From the NCBI GenBank assembly GCA_027574665.1, contig CM050654.1:11836142-11900141 (forward strand): a stretch of DNA of 64,000 nucleotides, read 5' to 3'. Position numbers and translations under genes: made by a program. The number at the start of each line of letters is the position of its first letter. The stretch's first letter is position 1. Shown here piece by piece: positions 13,119 to 24,100 of the stretch. The DNA comes from Rhynochetos jubatus (lineage: Eukaryota > Chordata > Aves > Eurypygiformes > Rhynochetidae). The notes beneath the pieces are model-generated. The model did not search any database, was not told where the DNA came from, and worked only from the letters and a program-made list of their open reading frames with translations.

Positions 13119-13342
13119 GATTTACTAAAAATGCCATTTTCCAGGGAATTATATACAAATTAGAGTAAGTTCTAGTGTTATAGGAGAATATACTTATGAC
13201 TTTTCCTCTGATGTGATTTGTGATGTGAAAAGAAAATAAATTATCCATCTCTTGAAGGAAAAACAACTCTGATTGGGGGCATGGTTCTGATTATGAGGTG
13301 CCTTATACATTTAAGCCATTGTCTTCTAACACGTTTTTACAG

Positions 13343-13482
13343 GAAGGAAAATGTGAGGAAATGCAGTTATATAAGAAAGGCCTGGTAGAAGGAGATTTAA
13401 GGAGGGCACTGCAGCATTCCTTCTTCATGGGAACAAGGGCCCATGGAAAGGACCTGCATTTGGAGCTATTTGATATGCACTT
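13343..13482 (+). other. Candidate internal exon, unrecognised
   Basis: A good acceptor ('cattgtcttctaacacgtttttacag') precedes 47 open codons with AAG/GAG/CTG/CAG-type usage. The peptide begins EGKCEEMQLYKKGLVEGDL and ends HGKDLHLELFDMHL. A donor (CACTT|gtaagcac) overlaps the end of the frame, otherwise TAA stops it at 13484-13486. It lies just downstream of the minus-strand LTR. Its phase matches a smaller candidate exon at 12151-12225. No known domain. Pseudo-exon is a real alternative. Confidence 0.22.
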
Positions 13483-14674
13483 GTAAGCACAAGTTGCTAC
13501 TGGCAATGTGCTGTGCAAATCCTTATTTTATGCACTGCTAGGAAACTAGAAACTGGATGTTTCCTCCATGGATATGTTCACAAAATAACCTTTTTCAGAG
13601 TCTTTGGCACTGATTTCTAAATAACACACGTCATACATTCTTCTATCTTTTCAGAGGAAGACATTTGACAAGCAATAGTAAAATCTTTTGTCCATTGATC
13701 TAACACCTCAAAAGACGTATCAACACATACCTGCAAAACCCATGTCCAATTACAGTGAAGATGCGTAGAAATCAACAGAAAAAAAAAAAAACCAAAAGCC
13801 AAAACCCCAGAATTTACCAACTTGCACTGGTGTAAATTACTTGTTTTGAAATACACTAATGTGAATCTTCTGAAAAGTTTTTCTCCTACTATCACCCTAC
13901 CAATATATGAGTCTTTTGTACCAAGATCATCAAGGAGCTAAGAAGCTCCTTGTAAAAGAAGGGACTATAAAATTCTATAACACTGAAAGCAAAGGAAAAA
14001 AATCACAACACTGATCCATCCAACCAGTTTTCCAGAAAGATGGAAATTAAACACCATAGAAAACTGTCTATGTTGATTCTTGCTCAGGAAATCAATGTTA
14101 ATTCAAGAATAAATAAAAAGCTGTCCTCACTTGGGAAAACCTTCCTAAAAAAATTACTCTAAGTTTGCTTATATACTTCAATATGATATTTAATATGACT
14201 TTAAACCCACTTTTCAACCAAAGCTTATGCTTAAATGCCTTGTGTCAATATAGATGGACTTAAATATATGCTTAAGTGCTTTCTTGAAATAGGATTTATG
14301 CCACAAATTACGCCTTAGATTATTACACTGAAACAGGTTTCTAATTATAATGTAGTACCATTTATGTTGTCTATTTGCCTGCTCCATTTAATCAGGCTGG
14401 AAGAAAAGCCATTCTGGTAATTTTGTCTTTTGTTGCAGATAGATGGGAATTAGAACAGAGGCTGTAAGCAGCTATATGTTGAGGAAATCAGGATTCAGAT
14501 CCAGAAGCATTTAATCTATGTCTTTGAGATTTTTGTCACCTCTTGTAACGTCTGTGGAAGTTCCAGCAATTACATAACCATCACATTGTATTGGGCACTT
14601 TTGGATGCATCATCCTCATTCCCTTATTTTTAGATTTACAACACTGCAAACCTTAAGGGATGCTATTTTCTCTG

Positions 14675-15303
14675 TAATGTGCGTTGGCAGCCCAGAAAGC
14701 CAACTGTATCCTGTGCTGCATTGAGAAATGTGGCCAGCAGGTCAAGGGAGGTGATTCTCCCCCTCCACTCTGCTCTCATGAGACCCCACCTGGAGTGCTG
14801 CATCTAGCTCTGGAGCCCTCAACATAAGAAGGATATTGGCCAGTTGGAGTGAGTCCAGAGGAGGCCACAAAGATGATCAGAGGGCTGGAGCACCTCTGCT
14901 GTGGGGACAAGCTGAGAGAGTTGGGCTTGTTCAGCCTGGAGTAGAGAGGGCTCTGGGGAGACCTTATAGCCCCTTTCAGTACCTGAAGGGGGCTATAAGG
15001 AAGCTGGGGGGGACTTTTTACAAGGGCCTGTAGTGACAGAACTAGGAGTTAGGGGTTTAAATTGAAAGTGGGGAGATTTAGATTGGATATCAGGAAGAAA
15101 TTCTTCCCGGGGAGGGTGATGAGGCACTGGAACAGGTTGCCCAGGGAAGCTGTGGATGCCCCATCCCTGGCTGTCTTCAAGGCCAGGCTGGATGGGGCTT
15201 TGAGCAACCTGGTCTAGTGGAAGATGTGGAACGCCCCCTCACGGCAGGGGGGTTGGAACTAGATGATCTTTAAGGTCCCTTCCAGCCCCAAACATTCCTT
15301 AAT
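14675..15303 (+). mobile_element. CR1 LINE, 5'-truncated 3' end, well preserved
   Basis: This is the 3' end of a chicken-repeat-1 (CR1) non-LTR retrotransposon in sense orientation. Family-typical phrases appear in consensus order: 'gttggcagcccagaaagcca' near the start, 'gagaccccacctggagtgct' in the middle, 'agatgatcagagggctggag', 'ttcagcctggag', 'gaggcactggaacaggttgc' and 'ggttggaactagatgatctt' close to the end. The copy lacks the 5' part of the element, as most CR1 copies do because target-primed reverse transcription aborts early. The usual short 3' tail repeat is reduced to 'cattccttaatt', so the tail has decayed. It is the youngest-looking CR1 in the window. The open frame 14836-15033 inside it is element sequence, not a host gene. 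Boundaries are approximate, about 10 bases each side. The family call is from recognition of the consensus. Confidence 0.93.
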
Positions 15304-15663
15304 TGCATTTCTGCCCATAGATTTCTACCATGACACCATTGGAGACTTCTTTCTACTTTGATTTTAACCAGACAAGTTATTTATGCTGAACTATTAACAC
15401 AAAGAAATAAAAGGAAATTACACTACACAGATGAAAACCTTGAAATTAAGGACTGGGAATAAACAAAGGACTCAAAGGAAAACAGCCATTTTTTCCTTAA
15501 TGCACAATGGATTAAGGGCACAGGAAAAAATCCATCAATCTAATTAGGAAGCATTAAGTGATCTTCCTAATTAATCAGCTCTTTAGTGATTTTCTATGAA
15601 ATGAGTATTGAATTTTTATATAAAAGCAGTCTTTTTCTTCATATTTTTCACACCTACCTTCAG

Positions 15664-15733
15664 AGTGAACAAGATCAATCATCTGCTCACATGCCTGCAC
15701 ATCCAAACATATGCACATATCTAATTTTCACAG
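15664..15733 (+). other. Candidate 70-base exon between good splice sites
   Basis: An excellent acceptor ('ttcacacctaccttcag') and an excellent donor (TTTCACAG|gtgagtaag) flank 70 bases. One frame is fully open (SEQDQSSAHMPAHPN, then ICTYLIFT) and would leave one base, G, that completes a glycine codon with the exon at 21059. Another frame is open until a TAA close to the donor. It could equally be a non-coding exon. Confidence 0.2.
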
Positions 15734-18700
15734 GTGAGTAAGACAAAACAAAGAGGTAAAGGAGATAGATGCTGAGCCTGGCCATGTCACAGAAGCCACA
15801 GCATGACACCAGTAACATGCCCTTTGCCAAACATAGCCATAGGATTCAAAATCTGGAATGGTTTCCTAAAGGAAAACAAGTCAGATTGGAATAACTTCTC
15901 TCAGCTCACTGAGTCAGAGGAGTAGAGGGAATGAGGTGTGATTATCTGAAAGATTCATCTGTGTCTGGGTTTGACTGAAGATGATTCCCCAGGCTGCACC
16001 TCAGAAAGCCTTAGGCAGAGGTTAGGCACAAACAAATACGCTTTCATAATTTTAAAAAAGCAAATTCTCTACTGGTTTCTGAATAAACTTTATCACTAGT
16101 TCTTCTCTGCAGTTGTCATATTTTTAAAGCTTCAATTATCTATGTTCGTGCAATTTTTTCAAAATTATATATTCCCATTTAAGCAAGTTACTTTAGTCAA
16201 TGAATACTGCCACAGATCATTGCAGTTCATATGCTTATACACATGGCTAAATGCCCCAGTAAATCAGATTTCAGGATCGTAAATGCCTTTCTCTTTTTAT
16301 CTCTCTCTCTCATACCTTCTGTATACTATGTCTGGAAAAAACTACTTTATTTGAGCCAGCAATAATTATCTAGGAATCGCTGGATAGAGCTAGTCAGATA
16401 TTCTGACTAAACAGCGTTCTGTAGTAAAATGCAGTTTCATCAACTTCGTATTCAAGATGATGGTATTTATCTCTGAACCTTAAAAATTCTTGTCAGAAAA
16501 ATATCCAAATATTTTAACTTCCTTATTTTGACACGTTAACATTATGCATTTTCTTTCACTTATAAATGGCATTTTAATAGGAATAAAAATAAAGTATTAT
16601 TTAACACTACAGTTTAATAAACACAATGTATCCCATTTTGTGATTTGGTCATGTCCTTTTTTTATGATTCAACACTGCACTGAATCATGAATTCTAATAT
16701 TTTCCTTTTCTACATAGATCTGCCTCGCTTTGCACAAAACAAGTCTAATTTCACTGAGGCATATCCCTGTATTCACATGGGTAGAGAAATTCTGTTGTTT
16801 CAGCATAGGTTCCCATCTAGATCACAGCAAGAATTTTAATGGTTAATGTTTGAAAGAAATATAAATTCAGCGAAAGTGTTTCATATAGGTGTTCATACAA
16901 TTTTTTAACACTGAGAAGATTGACGATGGAACAGCCATGTGTTAGAAGGTGTTAGTAAACTGGCCTTTCCAGTTTGGGAAGGAAGGAACTAACAACATCT
17001 CCCATCCACTTGAAAATGTGTTGGTTACAGTTTTGATTTTGTACTCTCTACAAAGCAGTTTTACTGCCTAAATCCAATTAACTTTCCCAGTAAAATGAAT
17101 TGGGACAATAGCATCAAAGAAGAGGCATCCAGCCCAACAGTCACTGCTCAAGCATTTTAGTAGGAAAAGGCTCACATTAGTGCTCCTTATGCAGCTGGAA
17201 GGAGCAGTTAGCATTACACATGCAAATGTGTGCAATCCACAAGCGCAGAACTAAATGAATCAAACACAAATTTGCTTATGAGTTGAAAACAAAGCCCCTC
17301 AGAACAAAAACAAATGGCAGTTGGTGTTTGGAAAGGTTCACATGCTCAACGGTACAGGCAAGGGTTATGTCCCAGGTCCCAGCCAGCAGACCGGGTGTCT
17401 GACAGTTTCTCAGCCCTGGATGCTCTCGAAGTCCCTGACCAAGAGGCTGCATCACGTGCACTAACTGGACCAGTGACACGGCACACAGCATAGACCCCAG
17501 GCGAGCAGTGGGGTTGGCTCTGAAAGCATGAGCAGAAACGAAAGGGACCAGAGATGATACCTGCGTGTGGGGAGAGGCTGCTAACACAGAGAACACCTGA
17601 ATGTCAGGCCCTTGAGTTATCACCTCAGGCAGATATCACTATCTCGGGTGAGACTATCATAGTAGGATGTCTTTTGAAGCTTCCTATGAAATTTATTAGC
17701 ACAGCAATTCAATTACCCTGAATCACCTCCTAAAGCATTAGGAGTCCCAACGGCAGTGGCAGTGAACATTTTCTCCTCCCTCTCTTCCCATGGCTCACAT
17801 AGGTTACCTCATTAACACGGTTGCATATTTTTATTTTCAAGTCAGAACACCGGAAGAATAGATTTGTATATATATCCACAAAGTACAACGTTAACATATC
17901 ACTAGAATCCCAAAATGCAAGCCTCAAATGGAAGAGGAGTGGCTTCTCTGTGCTGTCCTGTCCCTAGGATTTTAGGCTAATGAGAGAAGCTTCAGTTCAC
18001 TTTACTGTAAACTGATACGTGACCCAGTAGATTTGAATTAATACAGAACTGGTGCAAAAGGGGTTGGGATCGAACCCAATGTAATCTGCTGGAAAGCAAA
18101 GTGAACATAAATATGTGGAAACACCATCAACAACTTATAGAAATACAGATTTTGCCTTTAATAAAAGTACATACAATAGCTGTAATTTGCATTTCACTTG
18201 AGCCAAATTCATTTATGTTAACAGCATAGAGAATTACTTTCATTTAAGTCTTGCTGCAGAAAAAGCACATCCATTTTTTTCCCCAAAGAAGTTTTTTCAC
18301 CCCTAACAAGCCAGTAAATTTAGAAAAAAACTGCAGCTTGTCAGTTTGACATTGTTTAATTTGCAACAAACTGTAAACAGAGTATAGAAAATGGAAACTC
18401 TAATAGAGACAGGCAGAGACTAACCATATTTTTTTGTCACTAGAAAAATCTGTGGCAAGAAATGAATCACATATATTTGCATTTGTCCCTGTGACATAAT
18501 GTTAAGTTTAATTACTTATGTGCGAAGCATCCCATTAGCAGGTATGCACCTAAAATAAATGTTAGTTTAGTTAATTGCAGTCTAAATTCTAGTCCATGAA
18601 TGAGTATTCTGTACCCATTCATAGATGCGTCCAATTTACGTGCTTCAGAAAGCATATAACGCTCTCGTTTGCTTAAATATCAAATGACAGAATTATCCTG

Positions 18701-21058
18701 ATAAATACCATTCAGAATCAAGAAATATTCAGAAACCCCCCAAGTGTAGCTCAACAATGTTTTGAATTGGAATGTCTAAGTCAATATGTAGGAGGAAAGC
18801 ATCATCTAGTTTAAATTTCAATGAGGAGCTGGGCCTAAATGTTATGCTAATGCACTTATGCATGTTAGTGTTTTTTATTCACTGTAACATTTATTATAGC
18901 ACCCAGTCCTTCCAATTACTCTGTATCAAATGATTTGTTAACCAAAGCCAGCCATGAGGGAAGCGGTATACCTGTATTCCCTTACACAAGCAGTTTGCTG
19001 GCTGAGGAGCACTCATTTATCCTAAAACCTTTTAATATTTCCATGTGTTTTAAACATTAGCTTTCCTTGCTTGAGGTTGCTTTGACAAGCATATAATATG
19101 CGTGAGAATGATGTGAATACAATACTTGAGGCCATTGAAAGACTTCGGAAAAAATTTCATACTACCAAAATGAGTACTACTGGTCATGAATACAGATAAA
19201 CTGTAACAGATCCCCTGAGCAACATGTCGAAGTGTACATTTAAATACTTAATTGTTCATATCCTAAGTGTTAAGAATAAAGATTCCAAGTTCCAGTTAGT
19301 CTTAAAATCAGAAGATGGATCTTTGGCCATTTCCAATCCTCAACCTTAGAAAGATCTTTGAGTGGCATCTAATTATGACACTGAGGCCTCAGAAGTGTTT
19401 AAAGATGTGAGGCGGACAAACGTAACGTTAGGTCATTCAAACAGGTAACGATGACACCTCTGCTGGTACCTCCTTCACAACCTTATAGCACTACTGGGAT
19501 ATACTACAAATATGCTTCCAGTGTCTATATTGTGTTTACTCCTTGGTAATCTGGCATATGGAAGACGGTACAATGAGTGAGCATCTAATGTGCTGGTTCA
19601 AATATTTGCAACAGCTGTTTGGTTTTTGTTGTTTTGTTTTTTTTTTTTTTCTTTTGCCTTTGCTTCACGTCCATTTACCTTCACTACGGGAGTGTTGTGA
19701 CACTGAGCTGCTAATATGCAATTTCAGTTGCATGGGCTAGCTGTAACCTGTCCTGTCGTTCAAATTTTTCTTTTCCACTCAGCCACAGTGCCTTATACTG
19801 CATCTAAATTTCAGCTGGCAACTTTTTCAATGTTGAAAATAAACCATTTGTGGCAAACAAAAATGTAGTTAATTTGGAGAGCATAACAGAGTCCTTGCGC
19901 GAATCATTATTGTCCCAATTCTTGACGTAAATTAATAAGTTTAAGCATGTTGAATCAGGCAATGACTCAAGCCAGGCTGAAATGAGTGTTGATGATTCCT
20001 GTTTTCTAATTGGGGTGATTAGGAATAAATAAACCCAAAACTAATAGGCAAGAGAAGAATGTACTGAGGGAAAGCAAGCTAGGGAGGGAACTTAATAACA
20101 TACTGCAAACTGAAGGAAAAGGTTTCCTGAATGGAAACAGCGAATGTTAAGAAGAAAACAAAGAAGCAAAGAAAAGTGAAGGGCACCTCATTGAGGTAGA
20201 CTGTAAAGAATCAAGCTCAAAACCTAGATCAACTGCAAAGCAGAATCAAAGTCAAACCATACTTGTATAATTAGTCAGTTTTTATTTAATCCAACCAATT
20301 ATCTAAAATGTGGTTCAAGAACACTTGGCTTCAGTGAATTATGTTCTCTAACACTTTTATATGTATCATTCTCAAAAGTCAAGTGTGCACTGATTGCATT
20401 TCAGACAACCAGCTACACTTCCAAAACAGTAGAGAGGGGAAATACTCCCAGATTTAAACCATCTGTTTAGCATGAAGTTACCTGGAGTTTGGGTGTGTTT
20501 GCTCCTGCCAGATGTCCCCCTGCCCAAGGTTGCATGCACCAGTATGCTGGCTGCAGCCCAGGGCAGCAGCTTGCTGTGCAGGCCAGCCTGGGTTGCTGAG
20601 CTGGCCAAACCCAAGGTCCCCTCATTTACTGATAAAAGTCATTAGGAAGAGGGCTGGAAATGAGGTCTGGCCTTGATTTTCCCTTGTGAGTAGCTGTCAA
20701 ACTTCACTACACCATACCACCACTCTGTTTCTGACCCTGACCTCAGACTCCAGCCCTGATCCTGACCTGAGCTTGTTTGCACAGGTCCTTGCTAGAGAGG
20801 CCACAACTCCTGCCAGCCACACACACTTGGTGCCTGGCCCCTGACCACTGCAGAGCAGCCAACCTTCCTGCACCTTGACAGCAAGGGTGTGCAGCGTGAA
20901 TTTTTGCAGCAGAGCTGTACAAATGGGTCTTCTGGAGCCAAGGATCTGCATAGAAACACCATGTGCAATTCTGATGTCCTGCAAAGCTTCTAGGGTAATA
21001 CTAGTTCATAGGTCCTGAACGCCATTAACCCTATTCTGATCCTTTTCTGACCTTGCAG
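15734..21058. other. Non-coding sequence, possibly intronic
   Basis: If the candidate exons on either side are real this is one intron of about 5.3 kb. It holds a GC-richer patch at 17.28-17.64 kb, an AT-rich stretch at 18.16-18.64 kb that looks like conserved non-coding DNA, and a GC-richer patch at 20.48-21.00 kb with an internal imperfect 26-base-spaced duplication. No repeat family was recognised. Confidence 0.4.
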
Positions 21059-21161
21059 GCACTAACAATCACCCTGACTACCTCAACAAGGGCAACGACC
21101 AGAACCACCTCGTGAATTACTCGCCCTTTTTGGCTGGGTCACCCACTGGAGACTTTGTGAG
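21059..21161 (+). other. Candidate coding exon (internal or terminal), unrecognised protein
   Basis: After a good pyrimidine tract and acceptor ('ccttttctgaccttgcag', ending 21058), one frame is open for 34 codons with many C-ending codons (AAC, GAC, CAC, CTC, TAC, GGC), unlike the AT-rich surroundings. The peptide begins TNNHPDYLNKG, continues NDQNHLVNYSPF and ends AGSPTGDFVR. The first two bases complete a codon from an upstream exon. Either a donor follows (GAG|gtgaat, cut after 21161) or the frame simply stops at TGA 21163-21165, making it a last exon. No cysteines, membrane segment or known domain are visible, and I do not recognise the protein. Of all candidate exons here it has the strongest coding character, but a pseudo-exon or decayed retrocopy cannot be excluded. 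Confidence 0.35.
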
Positions 21162-21169
21162 GTGAATAA

Positions 21170-24100
21170 TCATTCTGACAAACTGCTGTTTTGATGGCAG
21201 TTTTAAAACGTCACCAGATCAAGGCATGAACTTAACATCAGGGAGCTCCATGCAGTCTGGTTCTCTGAGTGCATGTGGTAGAGCGGAAACTACTTTTCCT
21301 GTGCTGAGAGATGAGCTGGGCACATAACCATCAGAATTCTGAGGTGTGCCAGCATCTTTCCATCCATAGCCATCATCTCCTAGGCTGTAAACAGACTGCA
21401 GATAATGTACATGCTGTATGGTGTGGGTAAGATACTGATGTAATGGCAGGGTCCTTGAGAATGGAAATCTGAGGATTAAACCAGGAAACTCTGTAGCAGT
21501 GGAGGTTTCCTCCAGTTTCAGTATTTCAGTAAGGCAAGCCTGGAAGAATTACTCCTGCTAGCCTAAAGACCATCTTTCTATGGTTGTTGGGAAGTGTTTC
21601 ATGCAGATTTGGTGGTGCTTTCAGTCCAGCTGGTTTTCCCTCTGAAGACACTGCAGGTGGCCACCCTGTGTGTCCTTTGATGAGAGAACAGACACTGGTA
21701 GGTGTCCTGTGGCTGACGGTTGTAGGAAGTAGCACAACAAGCGACCTGTGTCTGTTGTGTGAAGCATTTGAAGATCAGCTGCCAGCAGATGCATTTTCAT
21801 CAGAGACAATGAGGGAGCACTTCCTAAAGCATTTTCTTTGGGGATCTGTGAAGGAAATTGTTGAACATGGATGGATTTCCTACAAAGCTGCTTTTACTAT
21901 TTTTTCCCCTGCCTCTTATCTGGTGGTCCTACAGGGAACCCTATGGGTGGGAACTGAGCATGCATGTAATCAGTTCTGTACATAATCAACAGGCACACGT
22001 TATCAGGAAATTACACTAATGTTTCTAGCAGGGCAAATGACAACATGAATTCAGCGTTGGGGTTTGAAAGATTGATGCGAGCTTCAAGCAGGTAACAACC
22101 AAGATTTTTTACAGTGACTTTGCACCCCTCAAGTTTCAAAGCCAGATTTCCAGAGATCTTAAGGCATTTGTTTTTCAAAACAAAGGAAAGAGAAATCAAA
22201 CTCCTACAGACTCTGTAGTTCAGTTTCCCTGACACAGAAATCAAACTTTATGTACTAAGATGGATAGTAAGTTCTAGTGATTATGTTGACTATTTAATTC
22301 ACACAAATCTAATCACTTTCACTGGGTCACTTTTTGAATGCTCTGTGCAGTCATGGTTTCAGCGTAACTCACGTTCTGAATTCACATAGTTATGTGCCTG
22401 CGATTAAGAGGCATATGAAGTCATATCCTAGGACAGTAATTTTTCAGCTAAGAACTCCTGTAGCTTAAGTATCTGACCAGGAAGGAAGAATTAATTTTTC
22501 CCCCAGAAGATCATTTATGCTTTCATAATTCCCTGTTGGGGCAGTTTGAATTCTTATTTAATTCTAATATTCACTGAATGATTTCTGCTGAATCCAAAAT
22601 GACCATTTTGGAGAAGCAGAAATGAAAGTCTACTTCTGTGTGAATCTTTCTCTCCTTGAAATTAAAACAATCTAATACATCAATTTTTAATCTTTTTGTT
22701 TGTTTGTTTGCTTCTTTGAAAGAAAAGGGATTTTTTTTTTTTTCTGGTTGATCTGAATATTTTCCAGGCAAGATATATGCTTAAATTCCAGAAATTCACC
22801 CAGTGTTCCCTGACACAGACTGTGGTGACAAGAACTAGAATACAGTCTTTGGACATTAAACAGCAATATTTTGCCAGTCCAACCCAGAGCAGTCCTAGCT
22901 CTCTGGAGAAAAGATAAAATAACTCACACTTGATCTTGCAAGCCTGCAGCTATGGAAAAAAATCTTCCTGAATCAGAGGATGTTCAAGAGTGCCTGAAGC
23001 ACACTGGGAGGCACAAGCCCAATAAAACAATAGTGTATAAAAACAGAATGCTTGAAGCTGTGGGATGAGGACAGGGAGAAGTTTTGCCTTGCTACCAGAA
23101 ACTGAAATGTGCTGTGTGCTCCAGTAGCCCAATTTACAACCCCTCTGAGGGATAAGAGAGCCACAGAGTGATTAGCAGGGCTCAGACCTGCTGGAGAGGC
23201 TGTGAGAGTCTACTTACATGAAAACCACCCCCAAGACCTTGCTGATTTTTGTAAAAGTTCACTCTGGAAAGACGGTTAAGAGTTTAGTCCTAATAGATAA
23301 GAGTTTACTTCTAGCACGGTTTACATCAGCATATCCTTCCCAATGCACTCCACCCTAGCAGAGGTCAGTTATATTTCCTCTTGTGAACAGAGGTAATGAG
23401 CCTTTTACTTTCCCCTCATAGCAGTGGATAAGTGATGACACAGAAGCTCTATGAAAGCAAGCAGGTCATATGAAACATTGAAGACAGGGCACAAAGAAAC
23501 ACAGACAGCATTTTTCAAATGCAGGCATAGTACCAGTTTGGGATAAATTTCATTTTCAGATGAATTCTTTCCATTCAGAGTTGGAGCTGAGAAAACAAGC
23601 TGCCATTAGAGAGTTCCCAGCTGCGTCAAGGTTGAGTAACAACTAAAAGTCATCCCCGGCTGTGCCTCTGTAATCCACAGATGTGTCTCTGGGGGTTGCA
23701 GGACAGCCAGGAGATCACAAAATTATAAAAAGGGTCCACCAGAAAGTGCTGCAGTCAGCAAACGCCTCGGGCTTTTCGTGTGGCCATCCTGACTTCGCTG
23801 CAGCACCCTTTGGTTGCAGATTTTTTCACAGGCATTCACCTGTGTGGTGCCACAGTGGCAGCCTTTTATTTATACATGCATTTGCACTAAAACAGCAACA
23901 GCAATGCAAAATACTGTACTGGTAATGCCAGTAAAAATAACATAAAGCTCCACAGAAGAGAACATTAAACAAGAGCCATGTTACCAGGTAATATTCAAGC
24001 TAATGCACAGACCTTCTCTAATGGTGGAAAAGCGAAAGGTTTTTTTGTGAAATGCCTTTCTATCCTGTTGAAAATATCAATACCACATGCTGGGGCTGGC

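Noticed and set aside
12470-13128. Open frames of 60-105 codons on both strands near 12.5-13.1 kb
   Set aside because: All lie within the minus-strand LTR, whose GC-rich sequence lacks stops.
17276-17623. Open frame of 115 codons on minus
   Set aside because: It lies in a GC-richer patch where stops are rarer. The protein has no recognisable domain and no good splice signals.
21584-21985. Open frame of 133 codons on plus
   Set aside because: Low-complexity start, no family resemblance, no consistent codon bias and overlapping open frames on the opposite strand. Expected by chance in this length of DNA.
23683-23925. 80-codon frame downstream of a TATA-like box
   Set aside because: A TATA-like word alone is common in AT-rich DNA, and the protein ends in a simple Q run with no homology visible.
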